NCBI GenBank assembly: GCA_900318345.1
Contig: ONKD01000035.1
Span: forward strand, 1 to 52,274
Origin: an uncultured Prevotellaceae bacterium
Lineage (GTDB): Bacteria; Bacteroidota; Bacteroidia; Bacteroidales; Muribaculaceae
Reading direction: 5' to 3'
Length of the DNA stretch: 52,274 bases
Part shown: positions 36,903 to 45,022 of the stretch, piece after piece
How the letters are laid out: each line of letters starts with the position of its first letter
How positions within the stretch are numbered: position 1 is the first letter of the stretch
Notes under the pieces: generated by a model
Database searches by the model: none
Seen by the model: only the letters and a program-made list of their open reading frames with translations
Told to the model about the DNA's origin: nothing
Position numbers and translations under genes: made by a program

Positions 36903-37284
36903 AATTCTAACTGATTATTGTTTGCGACAAAGACATGGAACATCATCAGGAGATGCAAGAGATTATTCATAAAAATGGACAATAACTCGACTTTTCATCA
37001 AAAAGTGTCAAAAATTTTTACGTTTTTACTGTTATTATCTGTTCTTTACACTCGATTTCTCTTCTCTTTTGGAGTTATTGGGCAAGACTTTTGTATTAGC
37101 ATTTGGATGGTAACTATAATAACAATCGACCGCGAAATAAAGATTAATTAACTGTCGATAAGTCGCTTAAAAGCAATTGTTCAAGGACAGCATAGAGACA
37201 CTAGCCATGGATTTTCCCTCTTTTACGAAAATGTAAGTTTTTGTGTATCAGATGGGTAATATTTCGTATTTTCAAGTATTTAAT
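36903..37284. other. AT-rich intergenic stretch inside the tRNA-repeat segment
   Basis: Nothing convincing is coded here. A short frame (36918-37151, plus strand) ends in hydrophobic low-complexity sequence and lacks any family likeness. The stretch probably holds the promoter of the four-helix protein and the distal end of the inserted segment. Confidence 0.4.
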
Positions 37285-37355
37285 CCCTCCCTTTCCGCAC
37301 AAGTTGAATGAACGATTAAGATGCAAGTCTTAATCGTTTCATTTTTTTGTGCGAG
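37285..37355 (+). repeat. Duplicated tRNA-Ser 3' end plus terminator, copy 2
   Basis: Begins with the same CCCTCCCTTTCCGCACAA (and three matching bases before it, AAT, as in the tRNA T arm) and includes the same hairpin at 37312-37340. It lacks the rest of a tRNA, so it is the distal attachment-like copy. Confidence 0.85.
37312..37349 (+). terminator. Duplicate of the tRNA-Ser terminator
   Basis: The stem ACGATTAAGA / TCTTAATCGT is conserved, followed by TTCATTTTTTT. No gene reads into it from the left. Confidence 0.6.
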
Positions 37356-37402
37356 GGCTTGAGCTTGCTCAAAGCACTGTTACAAAAAATAGTCAAATAA
37401 TC

Positions 37403-37438
37403 CCGGGGAGCCAAAATCATTTGGTTCCTCGGTTTTTA
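37403..37438 (+). terminator. Orphan terminator-like hairpin
   Basis: CCGGGGAGCCAAA at 37403-37415 pairs with TTTGGTTCCTCGG at 37420-37432 (11 of 13 bp), followed by TTTTT. There is no plus-strand gene ahead of it in the preceding kilobase apart from tRNA-Ser. Confidence 0.5.
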
Positions 37439-37495
37439 TTCACGGCCCGGATCGTGATTCATAATAGAAAGAAACAAAAAATAATTAGCCTCAAA

Positions 37496-37527
37496 TTGTG
37501 ATATACAAGAAAAACTCATTACCTTTG
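37496..37527 (+). promoter_or_regulatory. Promoter of the BACON-like lipoprotein gene
   Basis: TTG at 37496-37498, a 21-base spacer and TACCTTTG at 37520-37527. Confidence 0.55.
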
Positions 37528-37591
37528 CGGGAAGACTACAATTAAATCTTTTTCAGCACGTTTATCAGGTAATTGACAATTCAATTGAGTA

Positions 37592-38014
37592 ATGAAGAAG
37601 GTGACCATATCACTTATTCTTTTTTTGACAGCAATGGCAAGTCTTGTTTCCTGCGGTGATGAGCCCGACGGCAAGTGGGACAAGATGAAGTGGAAAAACC
37701 TTAGCGGGCTAGCCAAAGAGAATGGCACCTATGTTGTTCCTGCCGACGGTGGCACCTATGCTTTTGAGTGCAAGAACTATAGCGCTCCGTGGCTCTCAGG
37801 GATTCTGGCTGACGGCGAGCCCGTCTACTATCCCGGAGGGAAGCAAGATGACTTCCACTCTTTCACAGGCGATTGGTTCAGTGTATTGTGCGACCATGCC
37901 ACAGTTACCGTCACCATCCAGCCACTTGATGAGGCCACCGACAACCGCAGCCTCAATGTGGGGGTAACAGCTGGAGACATCTTTGACTCCATCGACTTTG
38001 TGCAACGAAGATAA
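37592..38014 (+). CDS. Small lipoprotein with a BACON-like beta domain
   Basis: The 140-residue protein has a lipoprotein signal (MKKVTISLILFLTAMASLVSC, lipobox Cys21). The rest looks like a single BACON/Ig-like beta sandwich: VPADGGTYAFECKN near the start, a central W, and the closing DNRSLNVGVTAGDIFDSIDFVQ at the end. BACON-type domains in Bacteroidetes often sit on carbohydrate-active or mucin-binding proteins; here the domain stands alone. Function is unknown. It has its own promoter and no operon partner. Confidence 0.65.
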   Translation: MKKVTISLILFLTAMASLVSCGDEPDGKWDKMKWKNLSGLAKENGTYVVPADGGTYAFECKNYSAPWLSGILADGEPVYYPGGKQDDFHSFTGDWFSVLCDHATVTVTIQPLDEATDNRSLNVGVTAGDIFDSIDFVQRR

Positions 38015-38140
38015 TACCCTCGGGAAACAGAAAGCGGTCGGTCTCAACGTTGTAGCCTCAAATAGAGAGGTTAGAAGTTTTTTTTGTATTGTTATGATAG
38101 AAAAAATCGTATTGACTGAGGTAATATGGGAAAAACTGAG

Positions 38141-38148
38141 TACCTTTG
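38141..38148 (+). promoter_or_regulatory. Probable -7 box of deoD
   Basis: TACCTTTG, 50 bases before the deoD ATG. No TTTG is found at -33. Confidence 0.5.
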
Positions 38149-38198
38149 CCTTCGGCATTAAACATTAAACATTAAACCTAAATTAAAATAGAGATATT

Positions 38199-38909
38199 AT
38201 GGCAGATAAAACACCTACTCCGCACATCGGCGCCAAATATGGCGAGATTGCACCCACAGTGATTATGGCTGGCGACCCCTTGCGCGCCAAGATGATGGCC
38301 GAACGTTATTTGGAAAACCCCGTGCTCTATAACCAGGTGCGCGGCATGCTGGGATACACCGGCCTGTATAAGGGCAAACGCGTGTCGGTCCAGGGCCATG
38401 GCATGGGCATTCCCTCTATCGGCATTTATTCCTATGAGTTATTTAACTTCTATGATGTGAAAACCATCATCCGTGTGGGCTCGGCAGGCTCGATGCACCC
38501 TGACCTGCACATCGGTGACCTGGTGATGGCGATGGGCGCCTGCACCAACAGCGCCTATGCCATGCAGTTCCACCTGCCTGGCATCTACGCCCCGATTGCT
38601 GATTTTGACCTGCTGCGTGCAGCGGCCGAGAAGGCTGAGGAGTTGGGCTATCGTTACAAGGTGGGCAACGTCTATTCGTCAGACACCTTCTATGATGACA
38701 GCCCCGACACCGACCAGTGGCAAAAGATGGGTGTGCTCGCCGTCGAGATGGAGGCTCCCGCTCTGTATATGAACGCAGCCCGCAGTGGCGCCCGTGCCCT
38801 GTGCATGTGCACCATCAGCGACTCGCTGATCACCGGTGAGGTAACCACTGCCGAAGAGCGCCAGAACAACTTCACCCAAATGATGGACGTGGCATTTGGC
38901 ATCATCTAA
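38199..38909 (+). CDS. deoD: Purine nucleoside phosphorylase, DeoD type
   Basis: This enzyme splits purine (deoxy)nucleosides with phosphate to base and (deoxy)ribose-1-phosphate for salvage. The 236-residue length and start [19 protein letters not shown] fit the hexameric E. coli-type family. Key parts are GDPLRAK (phosphate loop, about 26-32), QGHGMGIPS (about 66-74), IRVGSAGSM (about 91-99), the EMEAPALY ribose-binding segment (about 182-189) and the catalytic aspartate in ISDSLITGE (about 206-214). The FabK-like gene follows after 22 bases and is likely co-transcribed. Confidence 0.94.
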   Translation: MADKTPTPHIGAKYGEIAPTVIMAGDPLRAKMMAERYLENPVLYNQVRGMLGYTGLYKGKRVSVQGHGMGIPSIGIYSYELFNFYDVKTIIRVGSAGSMHPDLHIGDLVMAMGACTNSAYAMQFHLPGIYAPIADFDLLRAAAEKAEELGYRYKVGNVYSSDTFYDDSPDTDQWQKMGVLAVEMEAPALYMNAARSGARALCMCTISDSLITGEVTTAEERQNNFTQMMDVAFGII

Positions 38910-38931
38910 ATAACAATAAGAGAAAGACATC

Positions 38932-39921
38932 ATGGCAATGCTATCTCGAATCACCGAGCTGTTTGAAATCGACTATCCAGTGATCTCAGGCGGCATGGTG
39001 TGGTGCAGCGGGTGGGAACTCGCTGCCGCAGTGAGTAATGCAGGCGGTTTGGGACTGATTGGTTCCGGCTCAATGACCCCCGAGGTCCTGCGGGAGCACA
39101 TCATCAAGTGCCGTGAGGCGACAGCCTACAACTTTGGTGTGAACGTGCCGCTCATGCGGCCACAAGCCGCCGAACTGATGGAAGTCATTGCCGAGCAGAA
39201 GGTTCCCATCGTGTTCACATCGGCCGGTAGCCCCAAGAAATGGACCAGTTGGCTCCACGAACGCGGCATCAAAGTCGCCCATGTGGTCTCGTCGGCAACA
39301 TTTGCCGCCAAATGCGAAGCCGCTGGCGTTGACGCTGTTGTGGCCGAGGGATTTGAGGCGGGAGGACATAATGGCAAGGAGGAAACGACGACCATGTGCC
39401 TGATTCCTGCCGTGCGCCGCGCCACCAGACTGCCCTTGATTGCTGCGGGCGGCATCGTGACCGGCGACGCCATGCTGGCAGCTGAGGCCATGGGAGCTGA
39501 CGGTGTCCAGCTGGGTACATTATTCGCTTTGACTCAGGAAAGTTCGGCTCATGAGAACTTCAAGCGCCTGTGCCTCAACCTGGACGAGGGCAGTACCATG
39601 CTGCATTTCAGGAAGCTCTCGCCCACCCGTCTGGTGAAAAACAATTTCCAAAATACAGTGCAGGAAGCAGAGAACCGTGGTGCAACCGAAGAAGAACTGC
39701 TCGAGATCATCGGCATCGGCAAAACCCGCACCGGCATCTTTGAAGGCGATGTCGAGAATGGCGAGCTGGAAATCGGTCAAGCCGCCAGCCTGCTCAAGGG
39801 CCAGGATATTGAGACCGTAGATGTGGTGATGAATCGTTTTGTTCGCGAGTATTATAGTGCACGTAAACAGCTCATCAACCAAGCCATGGAGGAGCAAATC
39901 TCAAGAAGAACTTTAATGTGA
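38932..39921 (+). CDS. FabK/nitronate monooxygenase-like flavin oxidoreductase
   Basis: The 329-residue protein has the FMN-binding TIM barrel shared by enoyl-ACP reductase II (FabK) and nitronate monooxygenases: PVISGGMVWCSGWELAAAVSNAGGLG near the N-terminus (about 16-41), the EGFEAGGHNG motif (about 139-148), and the AAGGIVTGDAMLAA...GADGVQLGTLF stretch (about 171-200). The conserved histidine of EAGGH fits both. A FabK role in fatty acid synthesis is reasonable for a bacterium of this type but not proven, since no fab genes are nearby. It lies 22 bases after deoD. An inverted-repeat element begins 6 bases after its stop. Confidence 0.83.
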   Translation: MAMLSRITELFEIDYPVISGGMVWCSGWELAAAVSNAGGLGLIGSGSMTPEVLREHIIKCREATAYNFGVNVPLMRPQAAELMEVIAEQKVPIVFTSAGSPKKWTSWLHERGIKVAHVVSSATFAAKCEAAGVDAVVAEGFEAGGHNGKEETTTMCLIPAVRRATRLPLIAAGGIVTGDAMLAAEAMGADGVQLGTLFALTQESSAHENFKRLCLNLDEGSTMLHFRKLSPTRLVKNNFQNTVQEAENRGATEEELLEIIGIGKTRTGIFEGDVENGELEIGQAASLLKGQDIETVDVVMNRFVREYYSARKQLINQAMEEQISRRTLM

Positions 39922-39927
39922 GAGCAC

Positions 39928-40082
39928 GAGGGTGTGTCATAATTCAACTGCTGGAATATTAACCGCCCTGCAGGCGGGAAATTAAAACAAATTATATAAT
40001 AATTATTTTCTTATAGTAATTTGTATGATTCCCAGTGCGTAAGCTCGGTCAATAAACCAAGTCATAGTTATGACACAGTCTC
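39928..40082. mobile_element. MITE-like inverted-repeat element, copy C
   Basis: A 155 bp element with GAGGGTGTGTCATAATT at 39928-39944 and, at 40066-40082, the complement GAGACTGTGTCATAACT. The interior shares CTGCTGGAAT, GGGAAATTAAAACAAATT and AATTTGTATGATTCCC blocks with copy B. There is no coding capacity. It is inserted between the FabK-like gene stop and the DUF4494 gene and would fold into a long hairpin in any readthrough transcript. Confidence 0.7.
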
Positions 40083-40177
40083 TAGATTAGAGATTAAAGA
40101 TTTCTCTGCTCAAGAACTAGAGTTTAATGTAAGAATATTTTTAAATTATCACTTTAAAATTATAAAATCAAATATCT

Positions 40178-40660
40178 ATGTCACAGTGGTTTGAATGCAA
40201 AGTAAAGTACGATAGATTGGCTGAAAACGGCATGATTAAAACCGTTAGCGAACCTTATTTGGTTGATGCCTTGTCATTTACTGAGGCCGAGGCCCGCATC
40301 ACCGACAAGATGCAGCCCTTTATCTCGGGCGAGTTTAACGTCGATACCGTCAAGCGCGTGAAATTGAGCGATATATTCTATAATGAGGCAGGCGACCGAT
40401 GGTATAAGGTGAAGACCAACTTCATCACCATCGACGAGAAAACCGCCGTTGAGAAACGCACAGCTACCTACCAGATGGTACAAGCCAGCGATTTCAAGGG
40501 TGCCCTCAACTTATTCCTCGAGAACATGAACGACACCATGGCCGATTATGAGATCGCCTCGATTACCGAGACTGCCATCATGGACGTCTTCCCTGCCGAC
40601 CTGAGTGAGACGCGTGCCGACCGCGAGGCTCGCCAGAAAGCACAAAACAAGGAGCAGTAA
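40178..40660 (+). CDS. DUF4494-like protein
   Basis: The 160-residue cytoplasmic protein matches my memory of DUF4494, a Bacteroidetes-only family: MSQWFECKVKYDR start, VSEPYLVDALSFTEAEARI (about 23-41), and the NFITIDEKTAVEKRTATYQMVQA segment. Its function is unknown. It has no membrane segment. yggS starts five bases after its stop, so the two are coupled; the same pairing would suggest a housekeeping role linked to PLP homeostasis, but that is inference. Confidence 0.8.
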   Translation: MSQWFECKVKYDRLAENGMIKTVSEPYLVDALSFTEAEARITDKMQPFISGEFNVDTVKRVKLSDIFYNEAGDRWYKVKTNFITIDEKTAVEKRTATYQMVQASDFKGALNLFLENMNDTMADYEIASITETAIMDVFPADLSETRADREARQKAQNKEQ

Positions 40661-40665
40661 TCGCC

Positions 40666-41337
40666 ATGCCCAGCATCAAAGAAAACCTGCAACAAGTCAC
40701 TGCACAGCTGCCCGAGGGCGTGCAACTGGTCGCTGTGTCAAAGTTTCACCCTGTCGAGGCGCTGCAAGAGGCTTATGATGCCGGCCAACGCCTGTTCGGG
40801 GAGAACCGCGCCCAGGAACTGATTGCCAAGGCACCCCTGCTGCCCAAGGACATCCGTTGGCACTTTATCGGCCACTTGCAGAAGAACAAGGTGCGCGCCA
40901 TCATGCCCTATGTGAGCGTCATCGAGAGCGTGGATAGTGTGCAACTGCTCAAACTGATCGAGAAAGAGGCCGCACGCATCGACCGCACAGTTGACGTGTT
41001 GCTGCAACTGCATGTAGCTCAGGAAGAGACAAAAAGCGGTTTCAGCATCGACGAGGTGATTGATGCAGGCGAGTCAGGCGAATTGACCTGCTATCCCCAC
41101 ATCAACGTGTGTGGCGTTATGGCTATGGCATCGCTCACCGATGACACGGAACAGGTGGCACGGGAATTTGAGCTTGTGCGCCGCACCTATGTGATGTTGA
41201 AAGACGGCCCCTTTGACGAGAGCGAGCATTTCAACCACCTGAGCATGGGCATGAGTGACGATTGGCCCATTGCCGTGAAATATGGCGCGACGCTCGTGCG
41301 CATCGGCACTGCCATTTTCGGCACCCGAGAGTACTGA
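40666..41337 (+). CDS. yggS: YggS/PROSC-family pyridoxal phosphate homeostasis protein
   Basis: A PLP-binding single-domain TIM-barrel protein that buffers PLP and affects amino acid pools. The 223-residue length is standard. The PLP lysine is K26 in LVAVSKFHP; other marks are FGENRAQEL (about 44-52), WHFIGHLQKNK (about 65-75), and the phosphate-binding SMGMSDDWPIAV (about 192-203) with VRIGTAIFG at the end. It lies in an operon with the DUF4494 gene. Confidence 0.93.
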   Translation: MPSIKENLQQVTAQLPEGVQLVAVSKFHPVEALQEAYDAGQRLFGENRAQELIAKAPLLPKDIRWHFIGHLQKNKVRAIMPYVSVIESVDSVQLLKLIEKEAARIDRTVDVLLQLHVAQEETKSGFSIDEVIDAGESGELTCYPHINVCGVMAMASLTDDTEQVAREFELVRRTYVMLKDGPFDESEHFNHLSMGMSDDWPIAVKYGATLVRIGTAIFGTREY

Positions 41338-41385
41338 TTTTTAAGAAAAAACCATCCAAAATGCGGCAATTTGCAAAAATTGTCG

Positions 41386-41393
41386 TATTTTTG
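41386..41393 (+). promoter_or_regulatory. Probable -7 box of the MFS transporter gene
   Basis: TATTTTTG, 43 bases before the ATG. Confidence 0.45.
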
Positions 41394-41436
41394 CCAAAAA
41401 AAATAAAAGAGACATTAATTAATATTTAGAATCACA

Positions 41437-42690
41437 ATGACAAAAGAAAAGAAAAACGGAGCATTGGTGTCAATTATCGCCATGATGTTCCTCTTTGCCA
41501 TGATTGCGTTTGTAACCAACATGGCCGCGCCTTTTGGCACCATCTGGAAAGAGCATTACAGCTGGGCCGGCATGATGGGCAACATGATGAACTTTGCCGC
41601 ATACCTGTTCATGGGTATTCCCGCTGGCATCATGATTACCAAAATCGGTTACAAGAAGACCGCCCTCGTAGCACTTGCATTGGGCTTTATTGGCATGCTG
41701 GTGCAGTACTTATCTAGTCTGATGGACGCAAGCGCCATCAGCACCTATGTGGTTTACCTGCTGGGTGCCTTCATCTGCGGTTTCTGCGTCTGCATCCTCA
41801 ACACCGTTGTAAACCCCATGCTTAACCTGCTTGGTGGCGGTGGCAACCGTGGTAACCAGTTGATTCAGACCGGTGGCTCATTGAACTCACTCGCTGCAAC
41901 CCTGACGCCTATGTTGGCAGGTCTCATGATTGGTGAAATCACCAAGGACACCTCGCTAGTAGCCGTTCAGCCTTTGCTGCTTATCGCTATGGCTATCTTT
42001 GCCGTCTCATTCTGCATCATCTATTTCACCAAATTGCAGGAGCCCGAGACCGAAGCCCAGAATGTAATGGAAGGAGTAAAAGGTGCGTTAAGCTATCGTC
42101 ACCTCGTACTCGGTATTATCGCCATCTTCTTCTATGTGGGTATCGAGATCGGTATCCCTGGACAGCTATTGTTCTACCTGGGCGAACCCGTTGCTAATGG
42201 CGGTGTCTTGGGCAGTATGGCCATTGCAGGCACCATCGCCGGTATTTACTGGCTGCTCATGCTCGTGGGCCGATTCAGCAGTTCACTCATCTCAGGCAAG
42301 GTTTCGCCGCGCTCCCAGCTCATTTGCACATCAGCGCTAGCGATCATCCTGCTGCTTATTGCCATCTTCATGCCCGAAGACATCAAGATGACCCTCAAGG
42401 GTGCTGAAGTTCCCGTTAAGGTTCTGTTCATCATCCTGTGCGGTATCTGCACGTCGGTAATGTGGGGTGTTGTCTTCAACCTCGCTACCGAGGGGCTGGG
42501 CAAATACACCGCTGCCGCTTCCGGTCTGTTCATGACCATGGTTGTCGGTGGTGGCGTGATGCCTCTCATCCAGAACCTCATGGCTGAGAAAATTGGCGAC
42601 ATTCAGAGCTATTGGCTGGTTGTCGCTATGTTGGCTTACATGTTATTCTATGCCCTGATTGGTAGCAAGCCCAGCAAGAAGGCCGAATAA
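41437..42690 (+). CDS. Major facilitator superfamily sugar transporter (FucP/GluP-like)
   Basis: The 417-residue protein has twelve likely membrane segments. Features of the fucose/glucose-galactose:H+ symporter group are the early AAPFGTIWKEHYSW..MNFAAYLFMGIPAGIMITKIGYKK region (about 28-70) and the NTVVNPMLNLLGGGGNRG loop (about 122-139). It should import a hexose or deoxyhexose. The next gene is transketolase, but a terminator lies between them, so the substrate cannot be read from context; galactose or glucose would suit the galK group elsewhere in the window. Confidence 0.85.
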   Translation: MTKEKKNGALVSIIAMMFLFAMIAFVTNMAAPFGTIWKEHYSWAGMMGNMMNFAAYLFMGIPAGIMITKIGYKKTALVALALGFIGMLVQYLSSLMDASAISTYVVYLLGAFICGFCVCILNTVVNPMLNLLGGGGNRGNQLIQTGGSLNSLAATLTPMLAGLMIGEITKDTSLVAVQPLLLIAMAIFAVSFCIIYFTKLQEPETEAQNVMEGVKGALSYRHLVLGIIAIFFYVGIEIGIPGQLLFYLGEPVANGGVLGSMAIAGTIAGIYWLLMLVGRFSSSLISGKVSPRSQLICTSALAIILLLIAIFMPEDIKMTLKGAEVPVKVLFIILCGICTSVMWGVVFNLATEGLGKYTAAASGLFMTMVVGGGVMPLIQNLMAEKIGDIQSYWLVVAMLAYMLFYALIGSKPSKKAE

Positions 42691-42712
42691 CTGAATTATA
42701 CTTTAAAAATTT

Positions 42713-42745
42713 AATGCGGTAGCACTCGTGAGTGTTGCCGCATTT
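42713..42745 (+). terminator. Terminator of the MFS transporter gene
   Basis: AATGCGGTAGCACT at 42713-42726 pairs with AGTGTTGCCGCATT at 42731-42744 (mismatch tolerated), followed by TTGCTTG. Confidence 0.65.
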
Positions 42746-42798
42746 TGCTTGTTAATAATTTTTCAATTAATTATTCGTCCTAGTTTGGAAAAACATCG

Positions 42799-42806
42799 TA
42801 AATTTG
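42799..42806 (+). promoter_or_regulatory. Probable -7 box of the transketolase gene
   Basis: TAAATTTG, 37 bases before the ATG. Confidence 0.45.
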
Positions 42807-42843
42807 TAGTTTGTAAACAAAAGTAAACCAATACGCTATAATT

Positions 42844-44871
42844 ATGATAGATTCCAAGTTGATGACACGCGCGGCAGACAATATCCGCATCCTTGCCGCA
42901 TCGATGGTAGAACAGGCCAAATCGGGCCACCCTGGCGGAGCCATGGGCGGAGCCGATTTTGTCAATGTATTGTTCGCGAAATACTTAGTGACTGACCCCG
43001 ACAATCCATCGTGGTTTGCCCGTGACCGTTTCTTCCTGGATCCTGGCCACATGTCACCCATGCTCTATAGTGTGCTGCATCTTGCAGGCCGCTACACGAC
43101 CGATGACATCAAAGCATTCCGCAGCTGGGGCAGCATTACCCCTGGCCACCCCGAGCTTGACGTTGAGCACGGCGTGGAGAACACATCGGGCCCTCTTGGT
43201 CAGGGTCATGTGATGGCCGTGGGATGCGCTATTGCTGAGCGTTTCATTGCCACACATTACAGCGAAGTGTTTGCCCACAAGACCTACGCCTTTATTAGCG
43301 ACGGCGGTGTGCAGGAAGGCATCTCACAGGAGGCAGCCCGCATAGCCGGCTATCTGGGGCTGAACAACCTCATCATGTTCTATGACAGCAACACGGTGCA
43401 GCTCTCGACCGACTGTGATGCCGTGAGCAACGAGGATACTGCTATGAAGTACCGTGCATGGAACTGGAACGTCATCGAGTGTGATGGCACCAATCCTGTC
43501 GCTATTGCCAATGCCATGGACACGGCACTTGGAGAAAAGGAACGCCCCACCATCATCATCGGCCATACCATCATGGGCCGCGGCGCAGTGACTGCCGAGG
43601 GCGAGAACTTTGAGGGCAAATGCAGTACTCACGGCAACCCGTTGAGCAAATCAGGCGCCGACTACGGCAAGACCATCGAACACCTGGGCGGTAACCCCGA
43701 CAATCCCTGGGTTGTGTTCCCCGAGGTGGCAGAGCTATATGCCCAGCGTGCCAATGAGCAACGCGAAATCGTTGCAGGGCGCAAACGTGAAATTGACGCT
43801 TGGGCACAGCAGAATCCCGAGGCCATGAAGCGTTTGCAGAACTTTATCGACGGTAAGGCTCCCGAAGTGGACTATGCAGCCATTGCCCATAAGCCCGGTA
43901 TCGCTACGCGCGCCGCAAGCGCCAACGTGCTAGCCGCCCTTGCTGAGCAGGTTGAAAACATGATTGTCTCGTCGGCCGATCTAGCCAACAGCGACAAAAC
44001 CGACGGATTCCTCAAGGTGCGTGGTGCATTCAAGACCCACGATTTCAAGGGTGCATTCCTGCACGCTGGCGTCTCAGAACTGGCTATGGCAGCCATTATT
44101 AACGGTATCGCCCTGCACGGTGGCGTGATTGCCGCCTGTGGCACGTTCTTTGTCTTTAGCGATTACATCAAGCCGGCAGCACGCCTATCGGCATTGATGG
44201 AACTCCCCGTGAAGTTCATCTGGACTCACGACGCTTTTCGCGTAGGTGAAGATGGTCCCACCCATGAGCCTGTAGAGCAGGAAGCACAAATCCGCCTCAT
44301 GGAGGAACTGCAAAACCATCATGGCCGCAACAGCATGCTCGTGCTGCGTCCCGCCGATGCCGCCGAGACCTCAGTAGCATGGAAGATGGCGATGGAGAAC
44401 AACCTCACGCCCACAGCGCTCATCCTGTCACGCCAAAACATCGACGACCTGCCCTCGGCAAGCGGCAACCGTTATGCCGACGCATTGGGTGCTGAGCGTG
44501 GTGGCTACATTGTTGTTGCGCAAGACGCTCCCGATGTCACACTCGTGGGTAACGGCTCGGAGGTTGCTACCCTTGTCGCCGCTGCTAACATCATCAAGGA
44601 ACAAGGCATCAAGGCCCAAGTGGTTTCGGTTCCTTCCATCGGTCTGTTTGTTAATCAGGATGCAGAATATCGCGGCAAGGTTATTCCTAAAGATGTGCCC
44701 ACCTTTGGACTCACCTCAGGCCTTCCCAGTACCCTGCGTTGCATCGTTCCCACAGGCACCATATTCGGTTTAGACCACTTTGGAGCATCGGCGCCCTATA
44801 AGGTACTTGACGAAAAATTTGGTTTTACGCCCGAGAATATTGCTAGAGAAATCCAGTGCATGCTAAAATAA
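42844..44871 (+). CDS. tkt: Transketolase
   Basis: Transketolase moves two-carbon units between sugar phosphates using thiamine diphosphate, joining the pentose phosphate pathway to glycolysis. The 675-residue protein is full length: N-terminal ThDP domain with KSGHPGGAMGGADF (27-40), ENTSGPLGQGHVMAVG (about 112-127) and SDGGVQEGISQEA with the metal motif; middle pyrimidine-binding domain with FFVFSDYIKPAARLSALM and the HDAFRVGEDGPTHEPVEQ segment (about 462-479); and the C-terminal domain. With rpe and pgk in the same window it forms core sugar metabolism, though in separate transcripts. Confidence 0.96.
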   Translation: MIDSKLMTRAADNIRILAASMVEQAKSGHPGGAMGGADFVNVLFAKYLVTDPDNPSWFARDRFFLDPGHMSPMLYSVLHLAGRYTTDDIKAFRSWGSITPGHPELDVEHGVENTSGPLGQGHVMAVGCAIAERFIATHYSEVFAHKTYAFISDGGVQEGISQEAARIAGYLGLNNLIMFYDSNTVQLSTDCDAVSNEDTAMKYRAWNWNVIECDGTNPVAIANAMDTALGEKERPTIIIGHTIMGRGAVTAEGENFEGKCSTHGNPLSKSGADYGKTIEHLGGNPDNPWVVFPEVAELYAQRANEQREIVAGRKREIDAWAQQNPEAMKRLQNFIDGKAPEVDYAAIAHKPGIATRAASANVLAALAEQVENMIVSSADLANSDKTDGFLKVRGAFKTHDFKGAFLHAGVSELAMAAIINGIALHGGVIAACGTFFVFSDYIKPAARLSALMELPVKFIWTHDAFRVGEDGPTHEPVEQEAQIRLMEELQNHHGRNSMLVLRPADAAETSVAWKMAMENNLTPTALILSRQNIDDLPSASGNRYADALGAERGGYIVVAQDAPDVTLVGNGSEVATLVAAANIIKEQGIKAQVVSVPSIGLFVNQDAEYRGKVIPKDVPTFGLTSGLPSTLRCIVPTGTIFGLDHFGASAPYKVLDEKFGFTPENIAREIQCMLK

Positions 44872-44916
44872 AGAGCTTTTTTTCTAGATATCTTGGGTTT
44901 TTCCACCGTTTTTTTC

Positions 44917-44945
44917 TTGAATATTGAAATTTTACACTAATTTTG
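44917..44945 (+). promoter_or_regulatory. Promoter of the OmpA-family gene
   Basis: TTG at 44917-44919, an 18-base spacer and TAATTTTG at 44938-44945. The leader before the ATG is about 70 bases. Confidence 0.6.
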
Positions 44946-45022
44946 CACCTTGTAAAGTAAAGTTTCGTTGTCAAAGAGAGAGAAAACATTAAACAAATAA
45001 TAACACTAACAGCAAATTCATT

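Noticed and set aside
36918-37151. Plus-strand frame of 77 codons next to the four-helix protein gene
   Set aside because: Low-complexity hydrophobic sequence, no promoter or family likeness, divergent from a better gene; most likely chance in AT-rich DNA.
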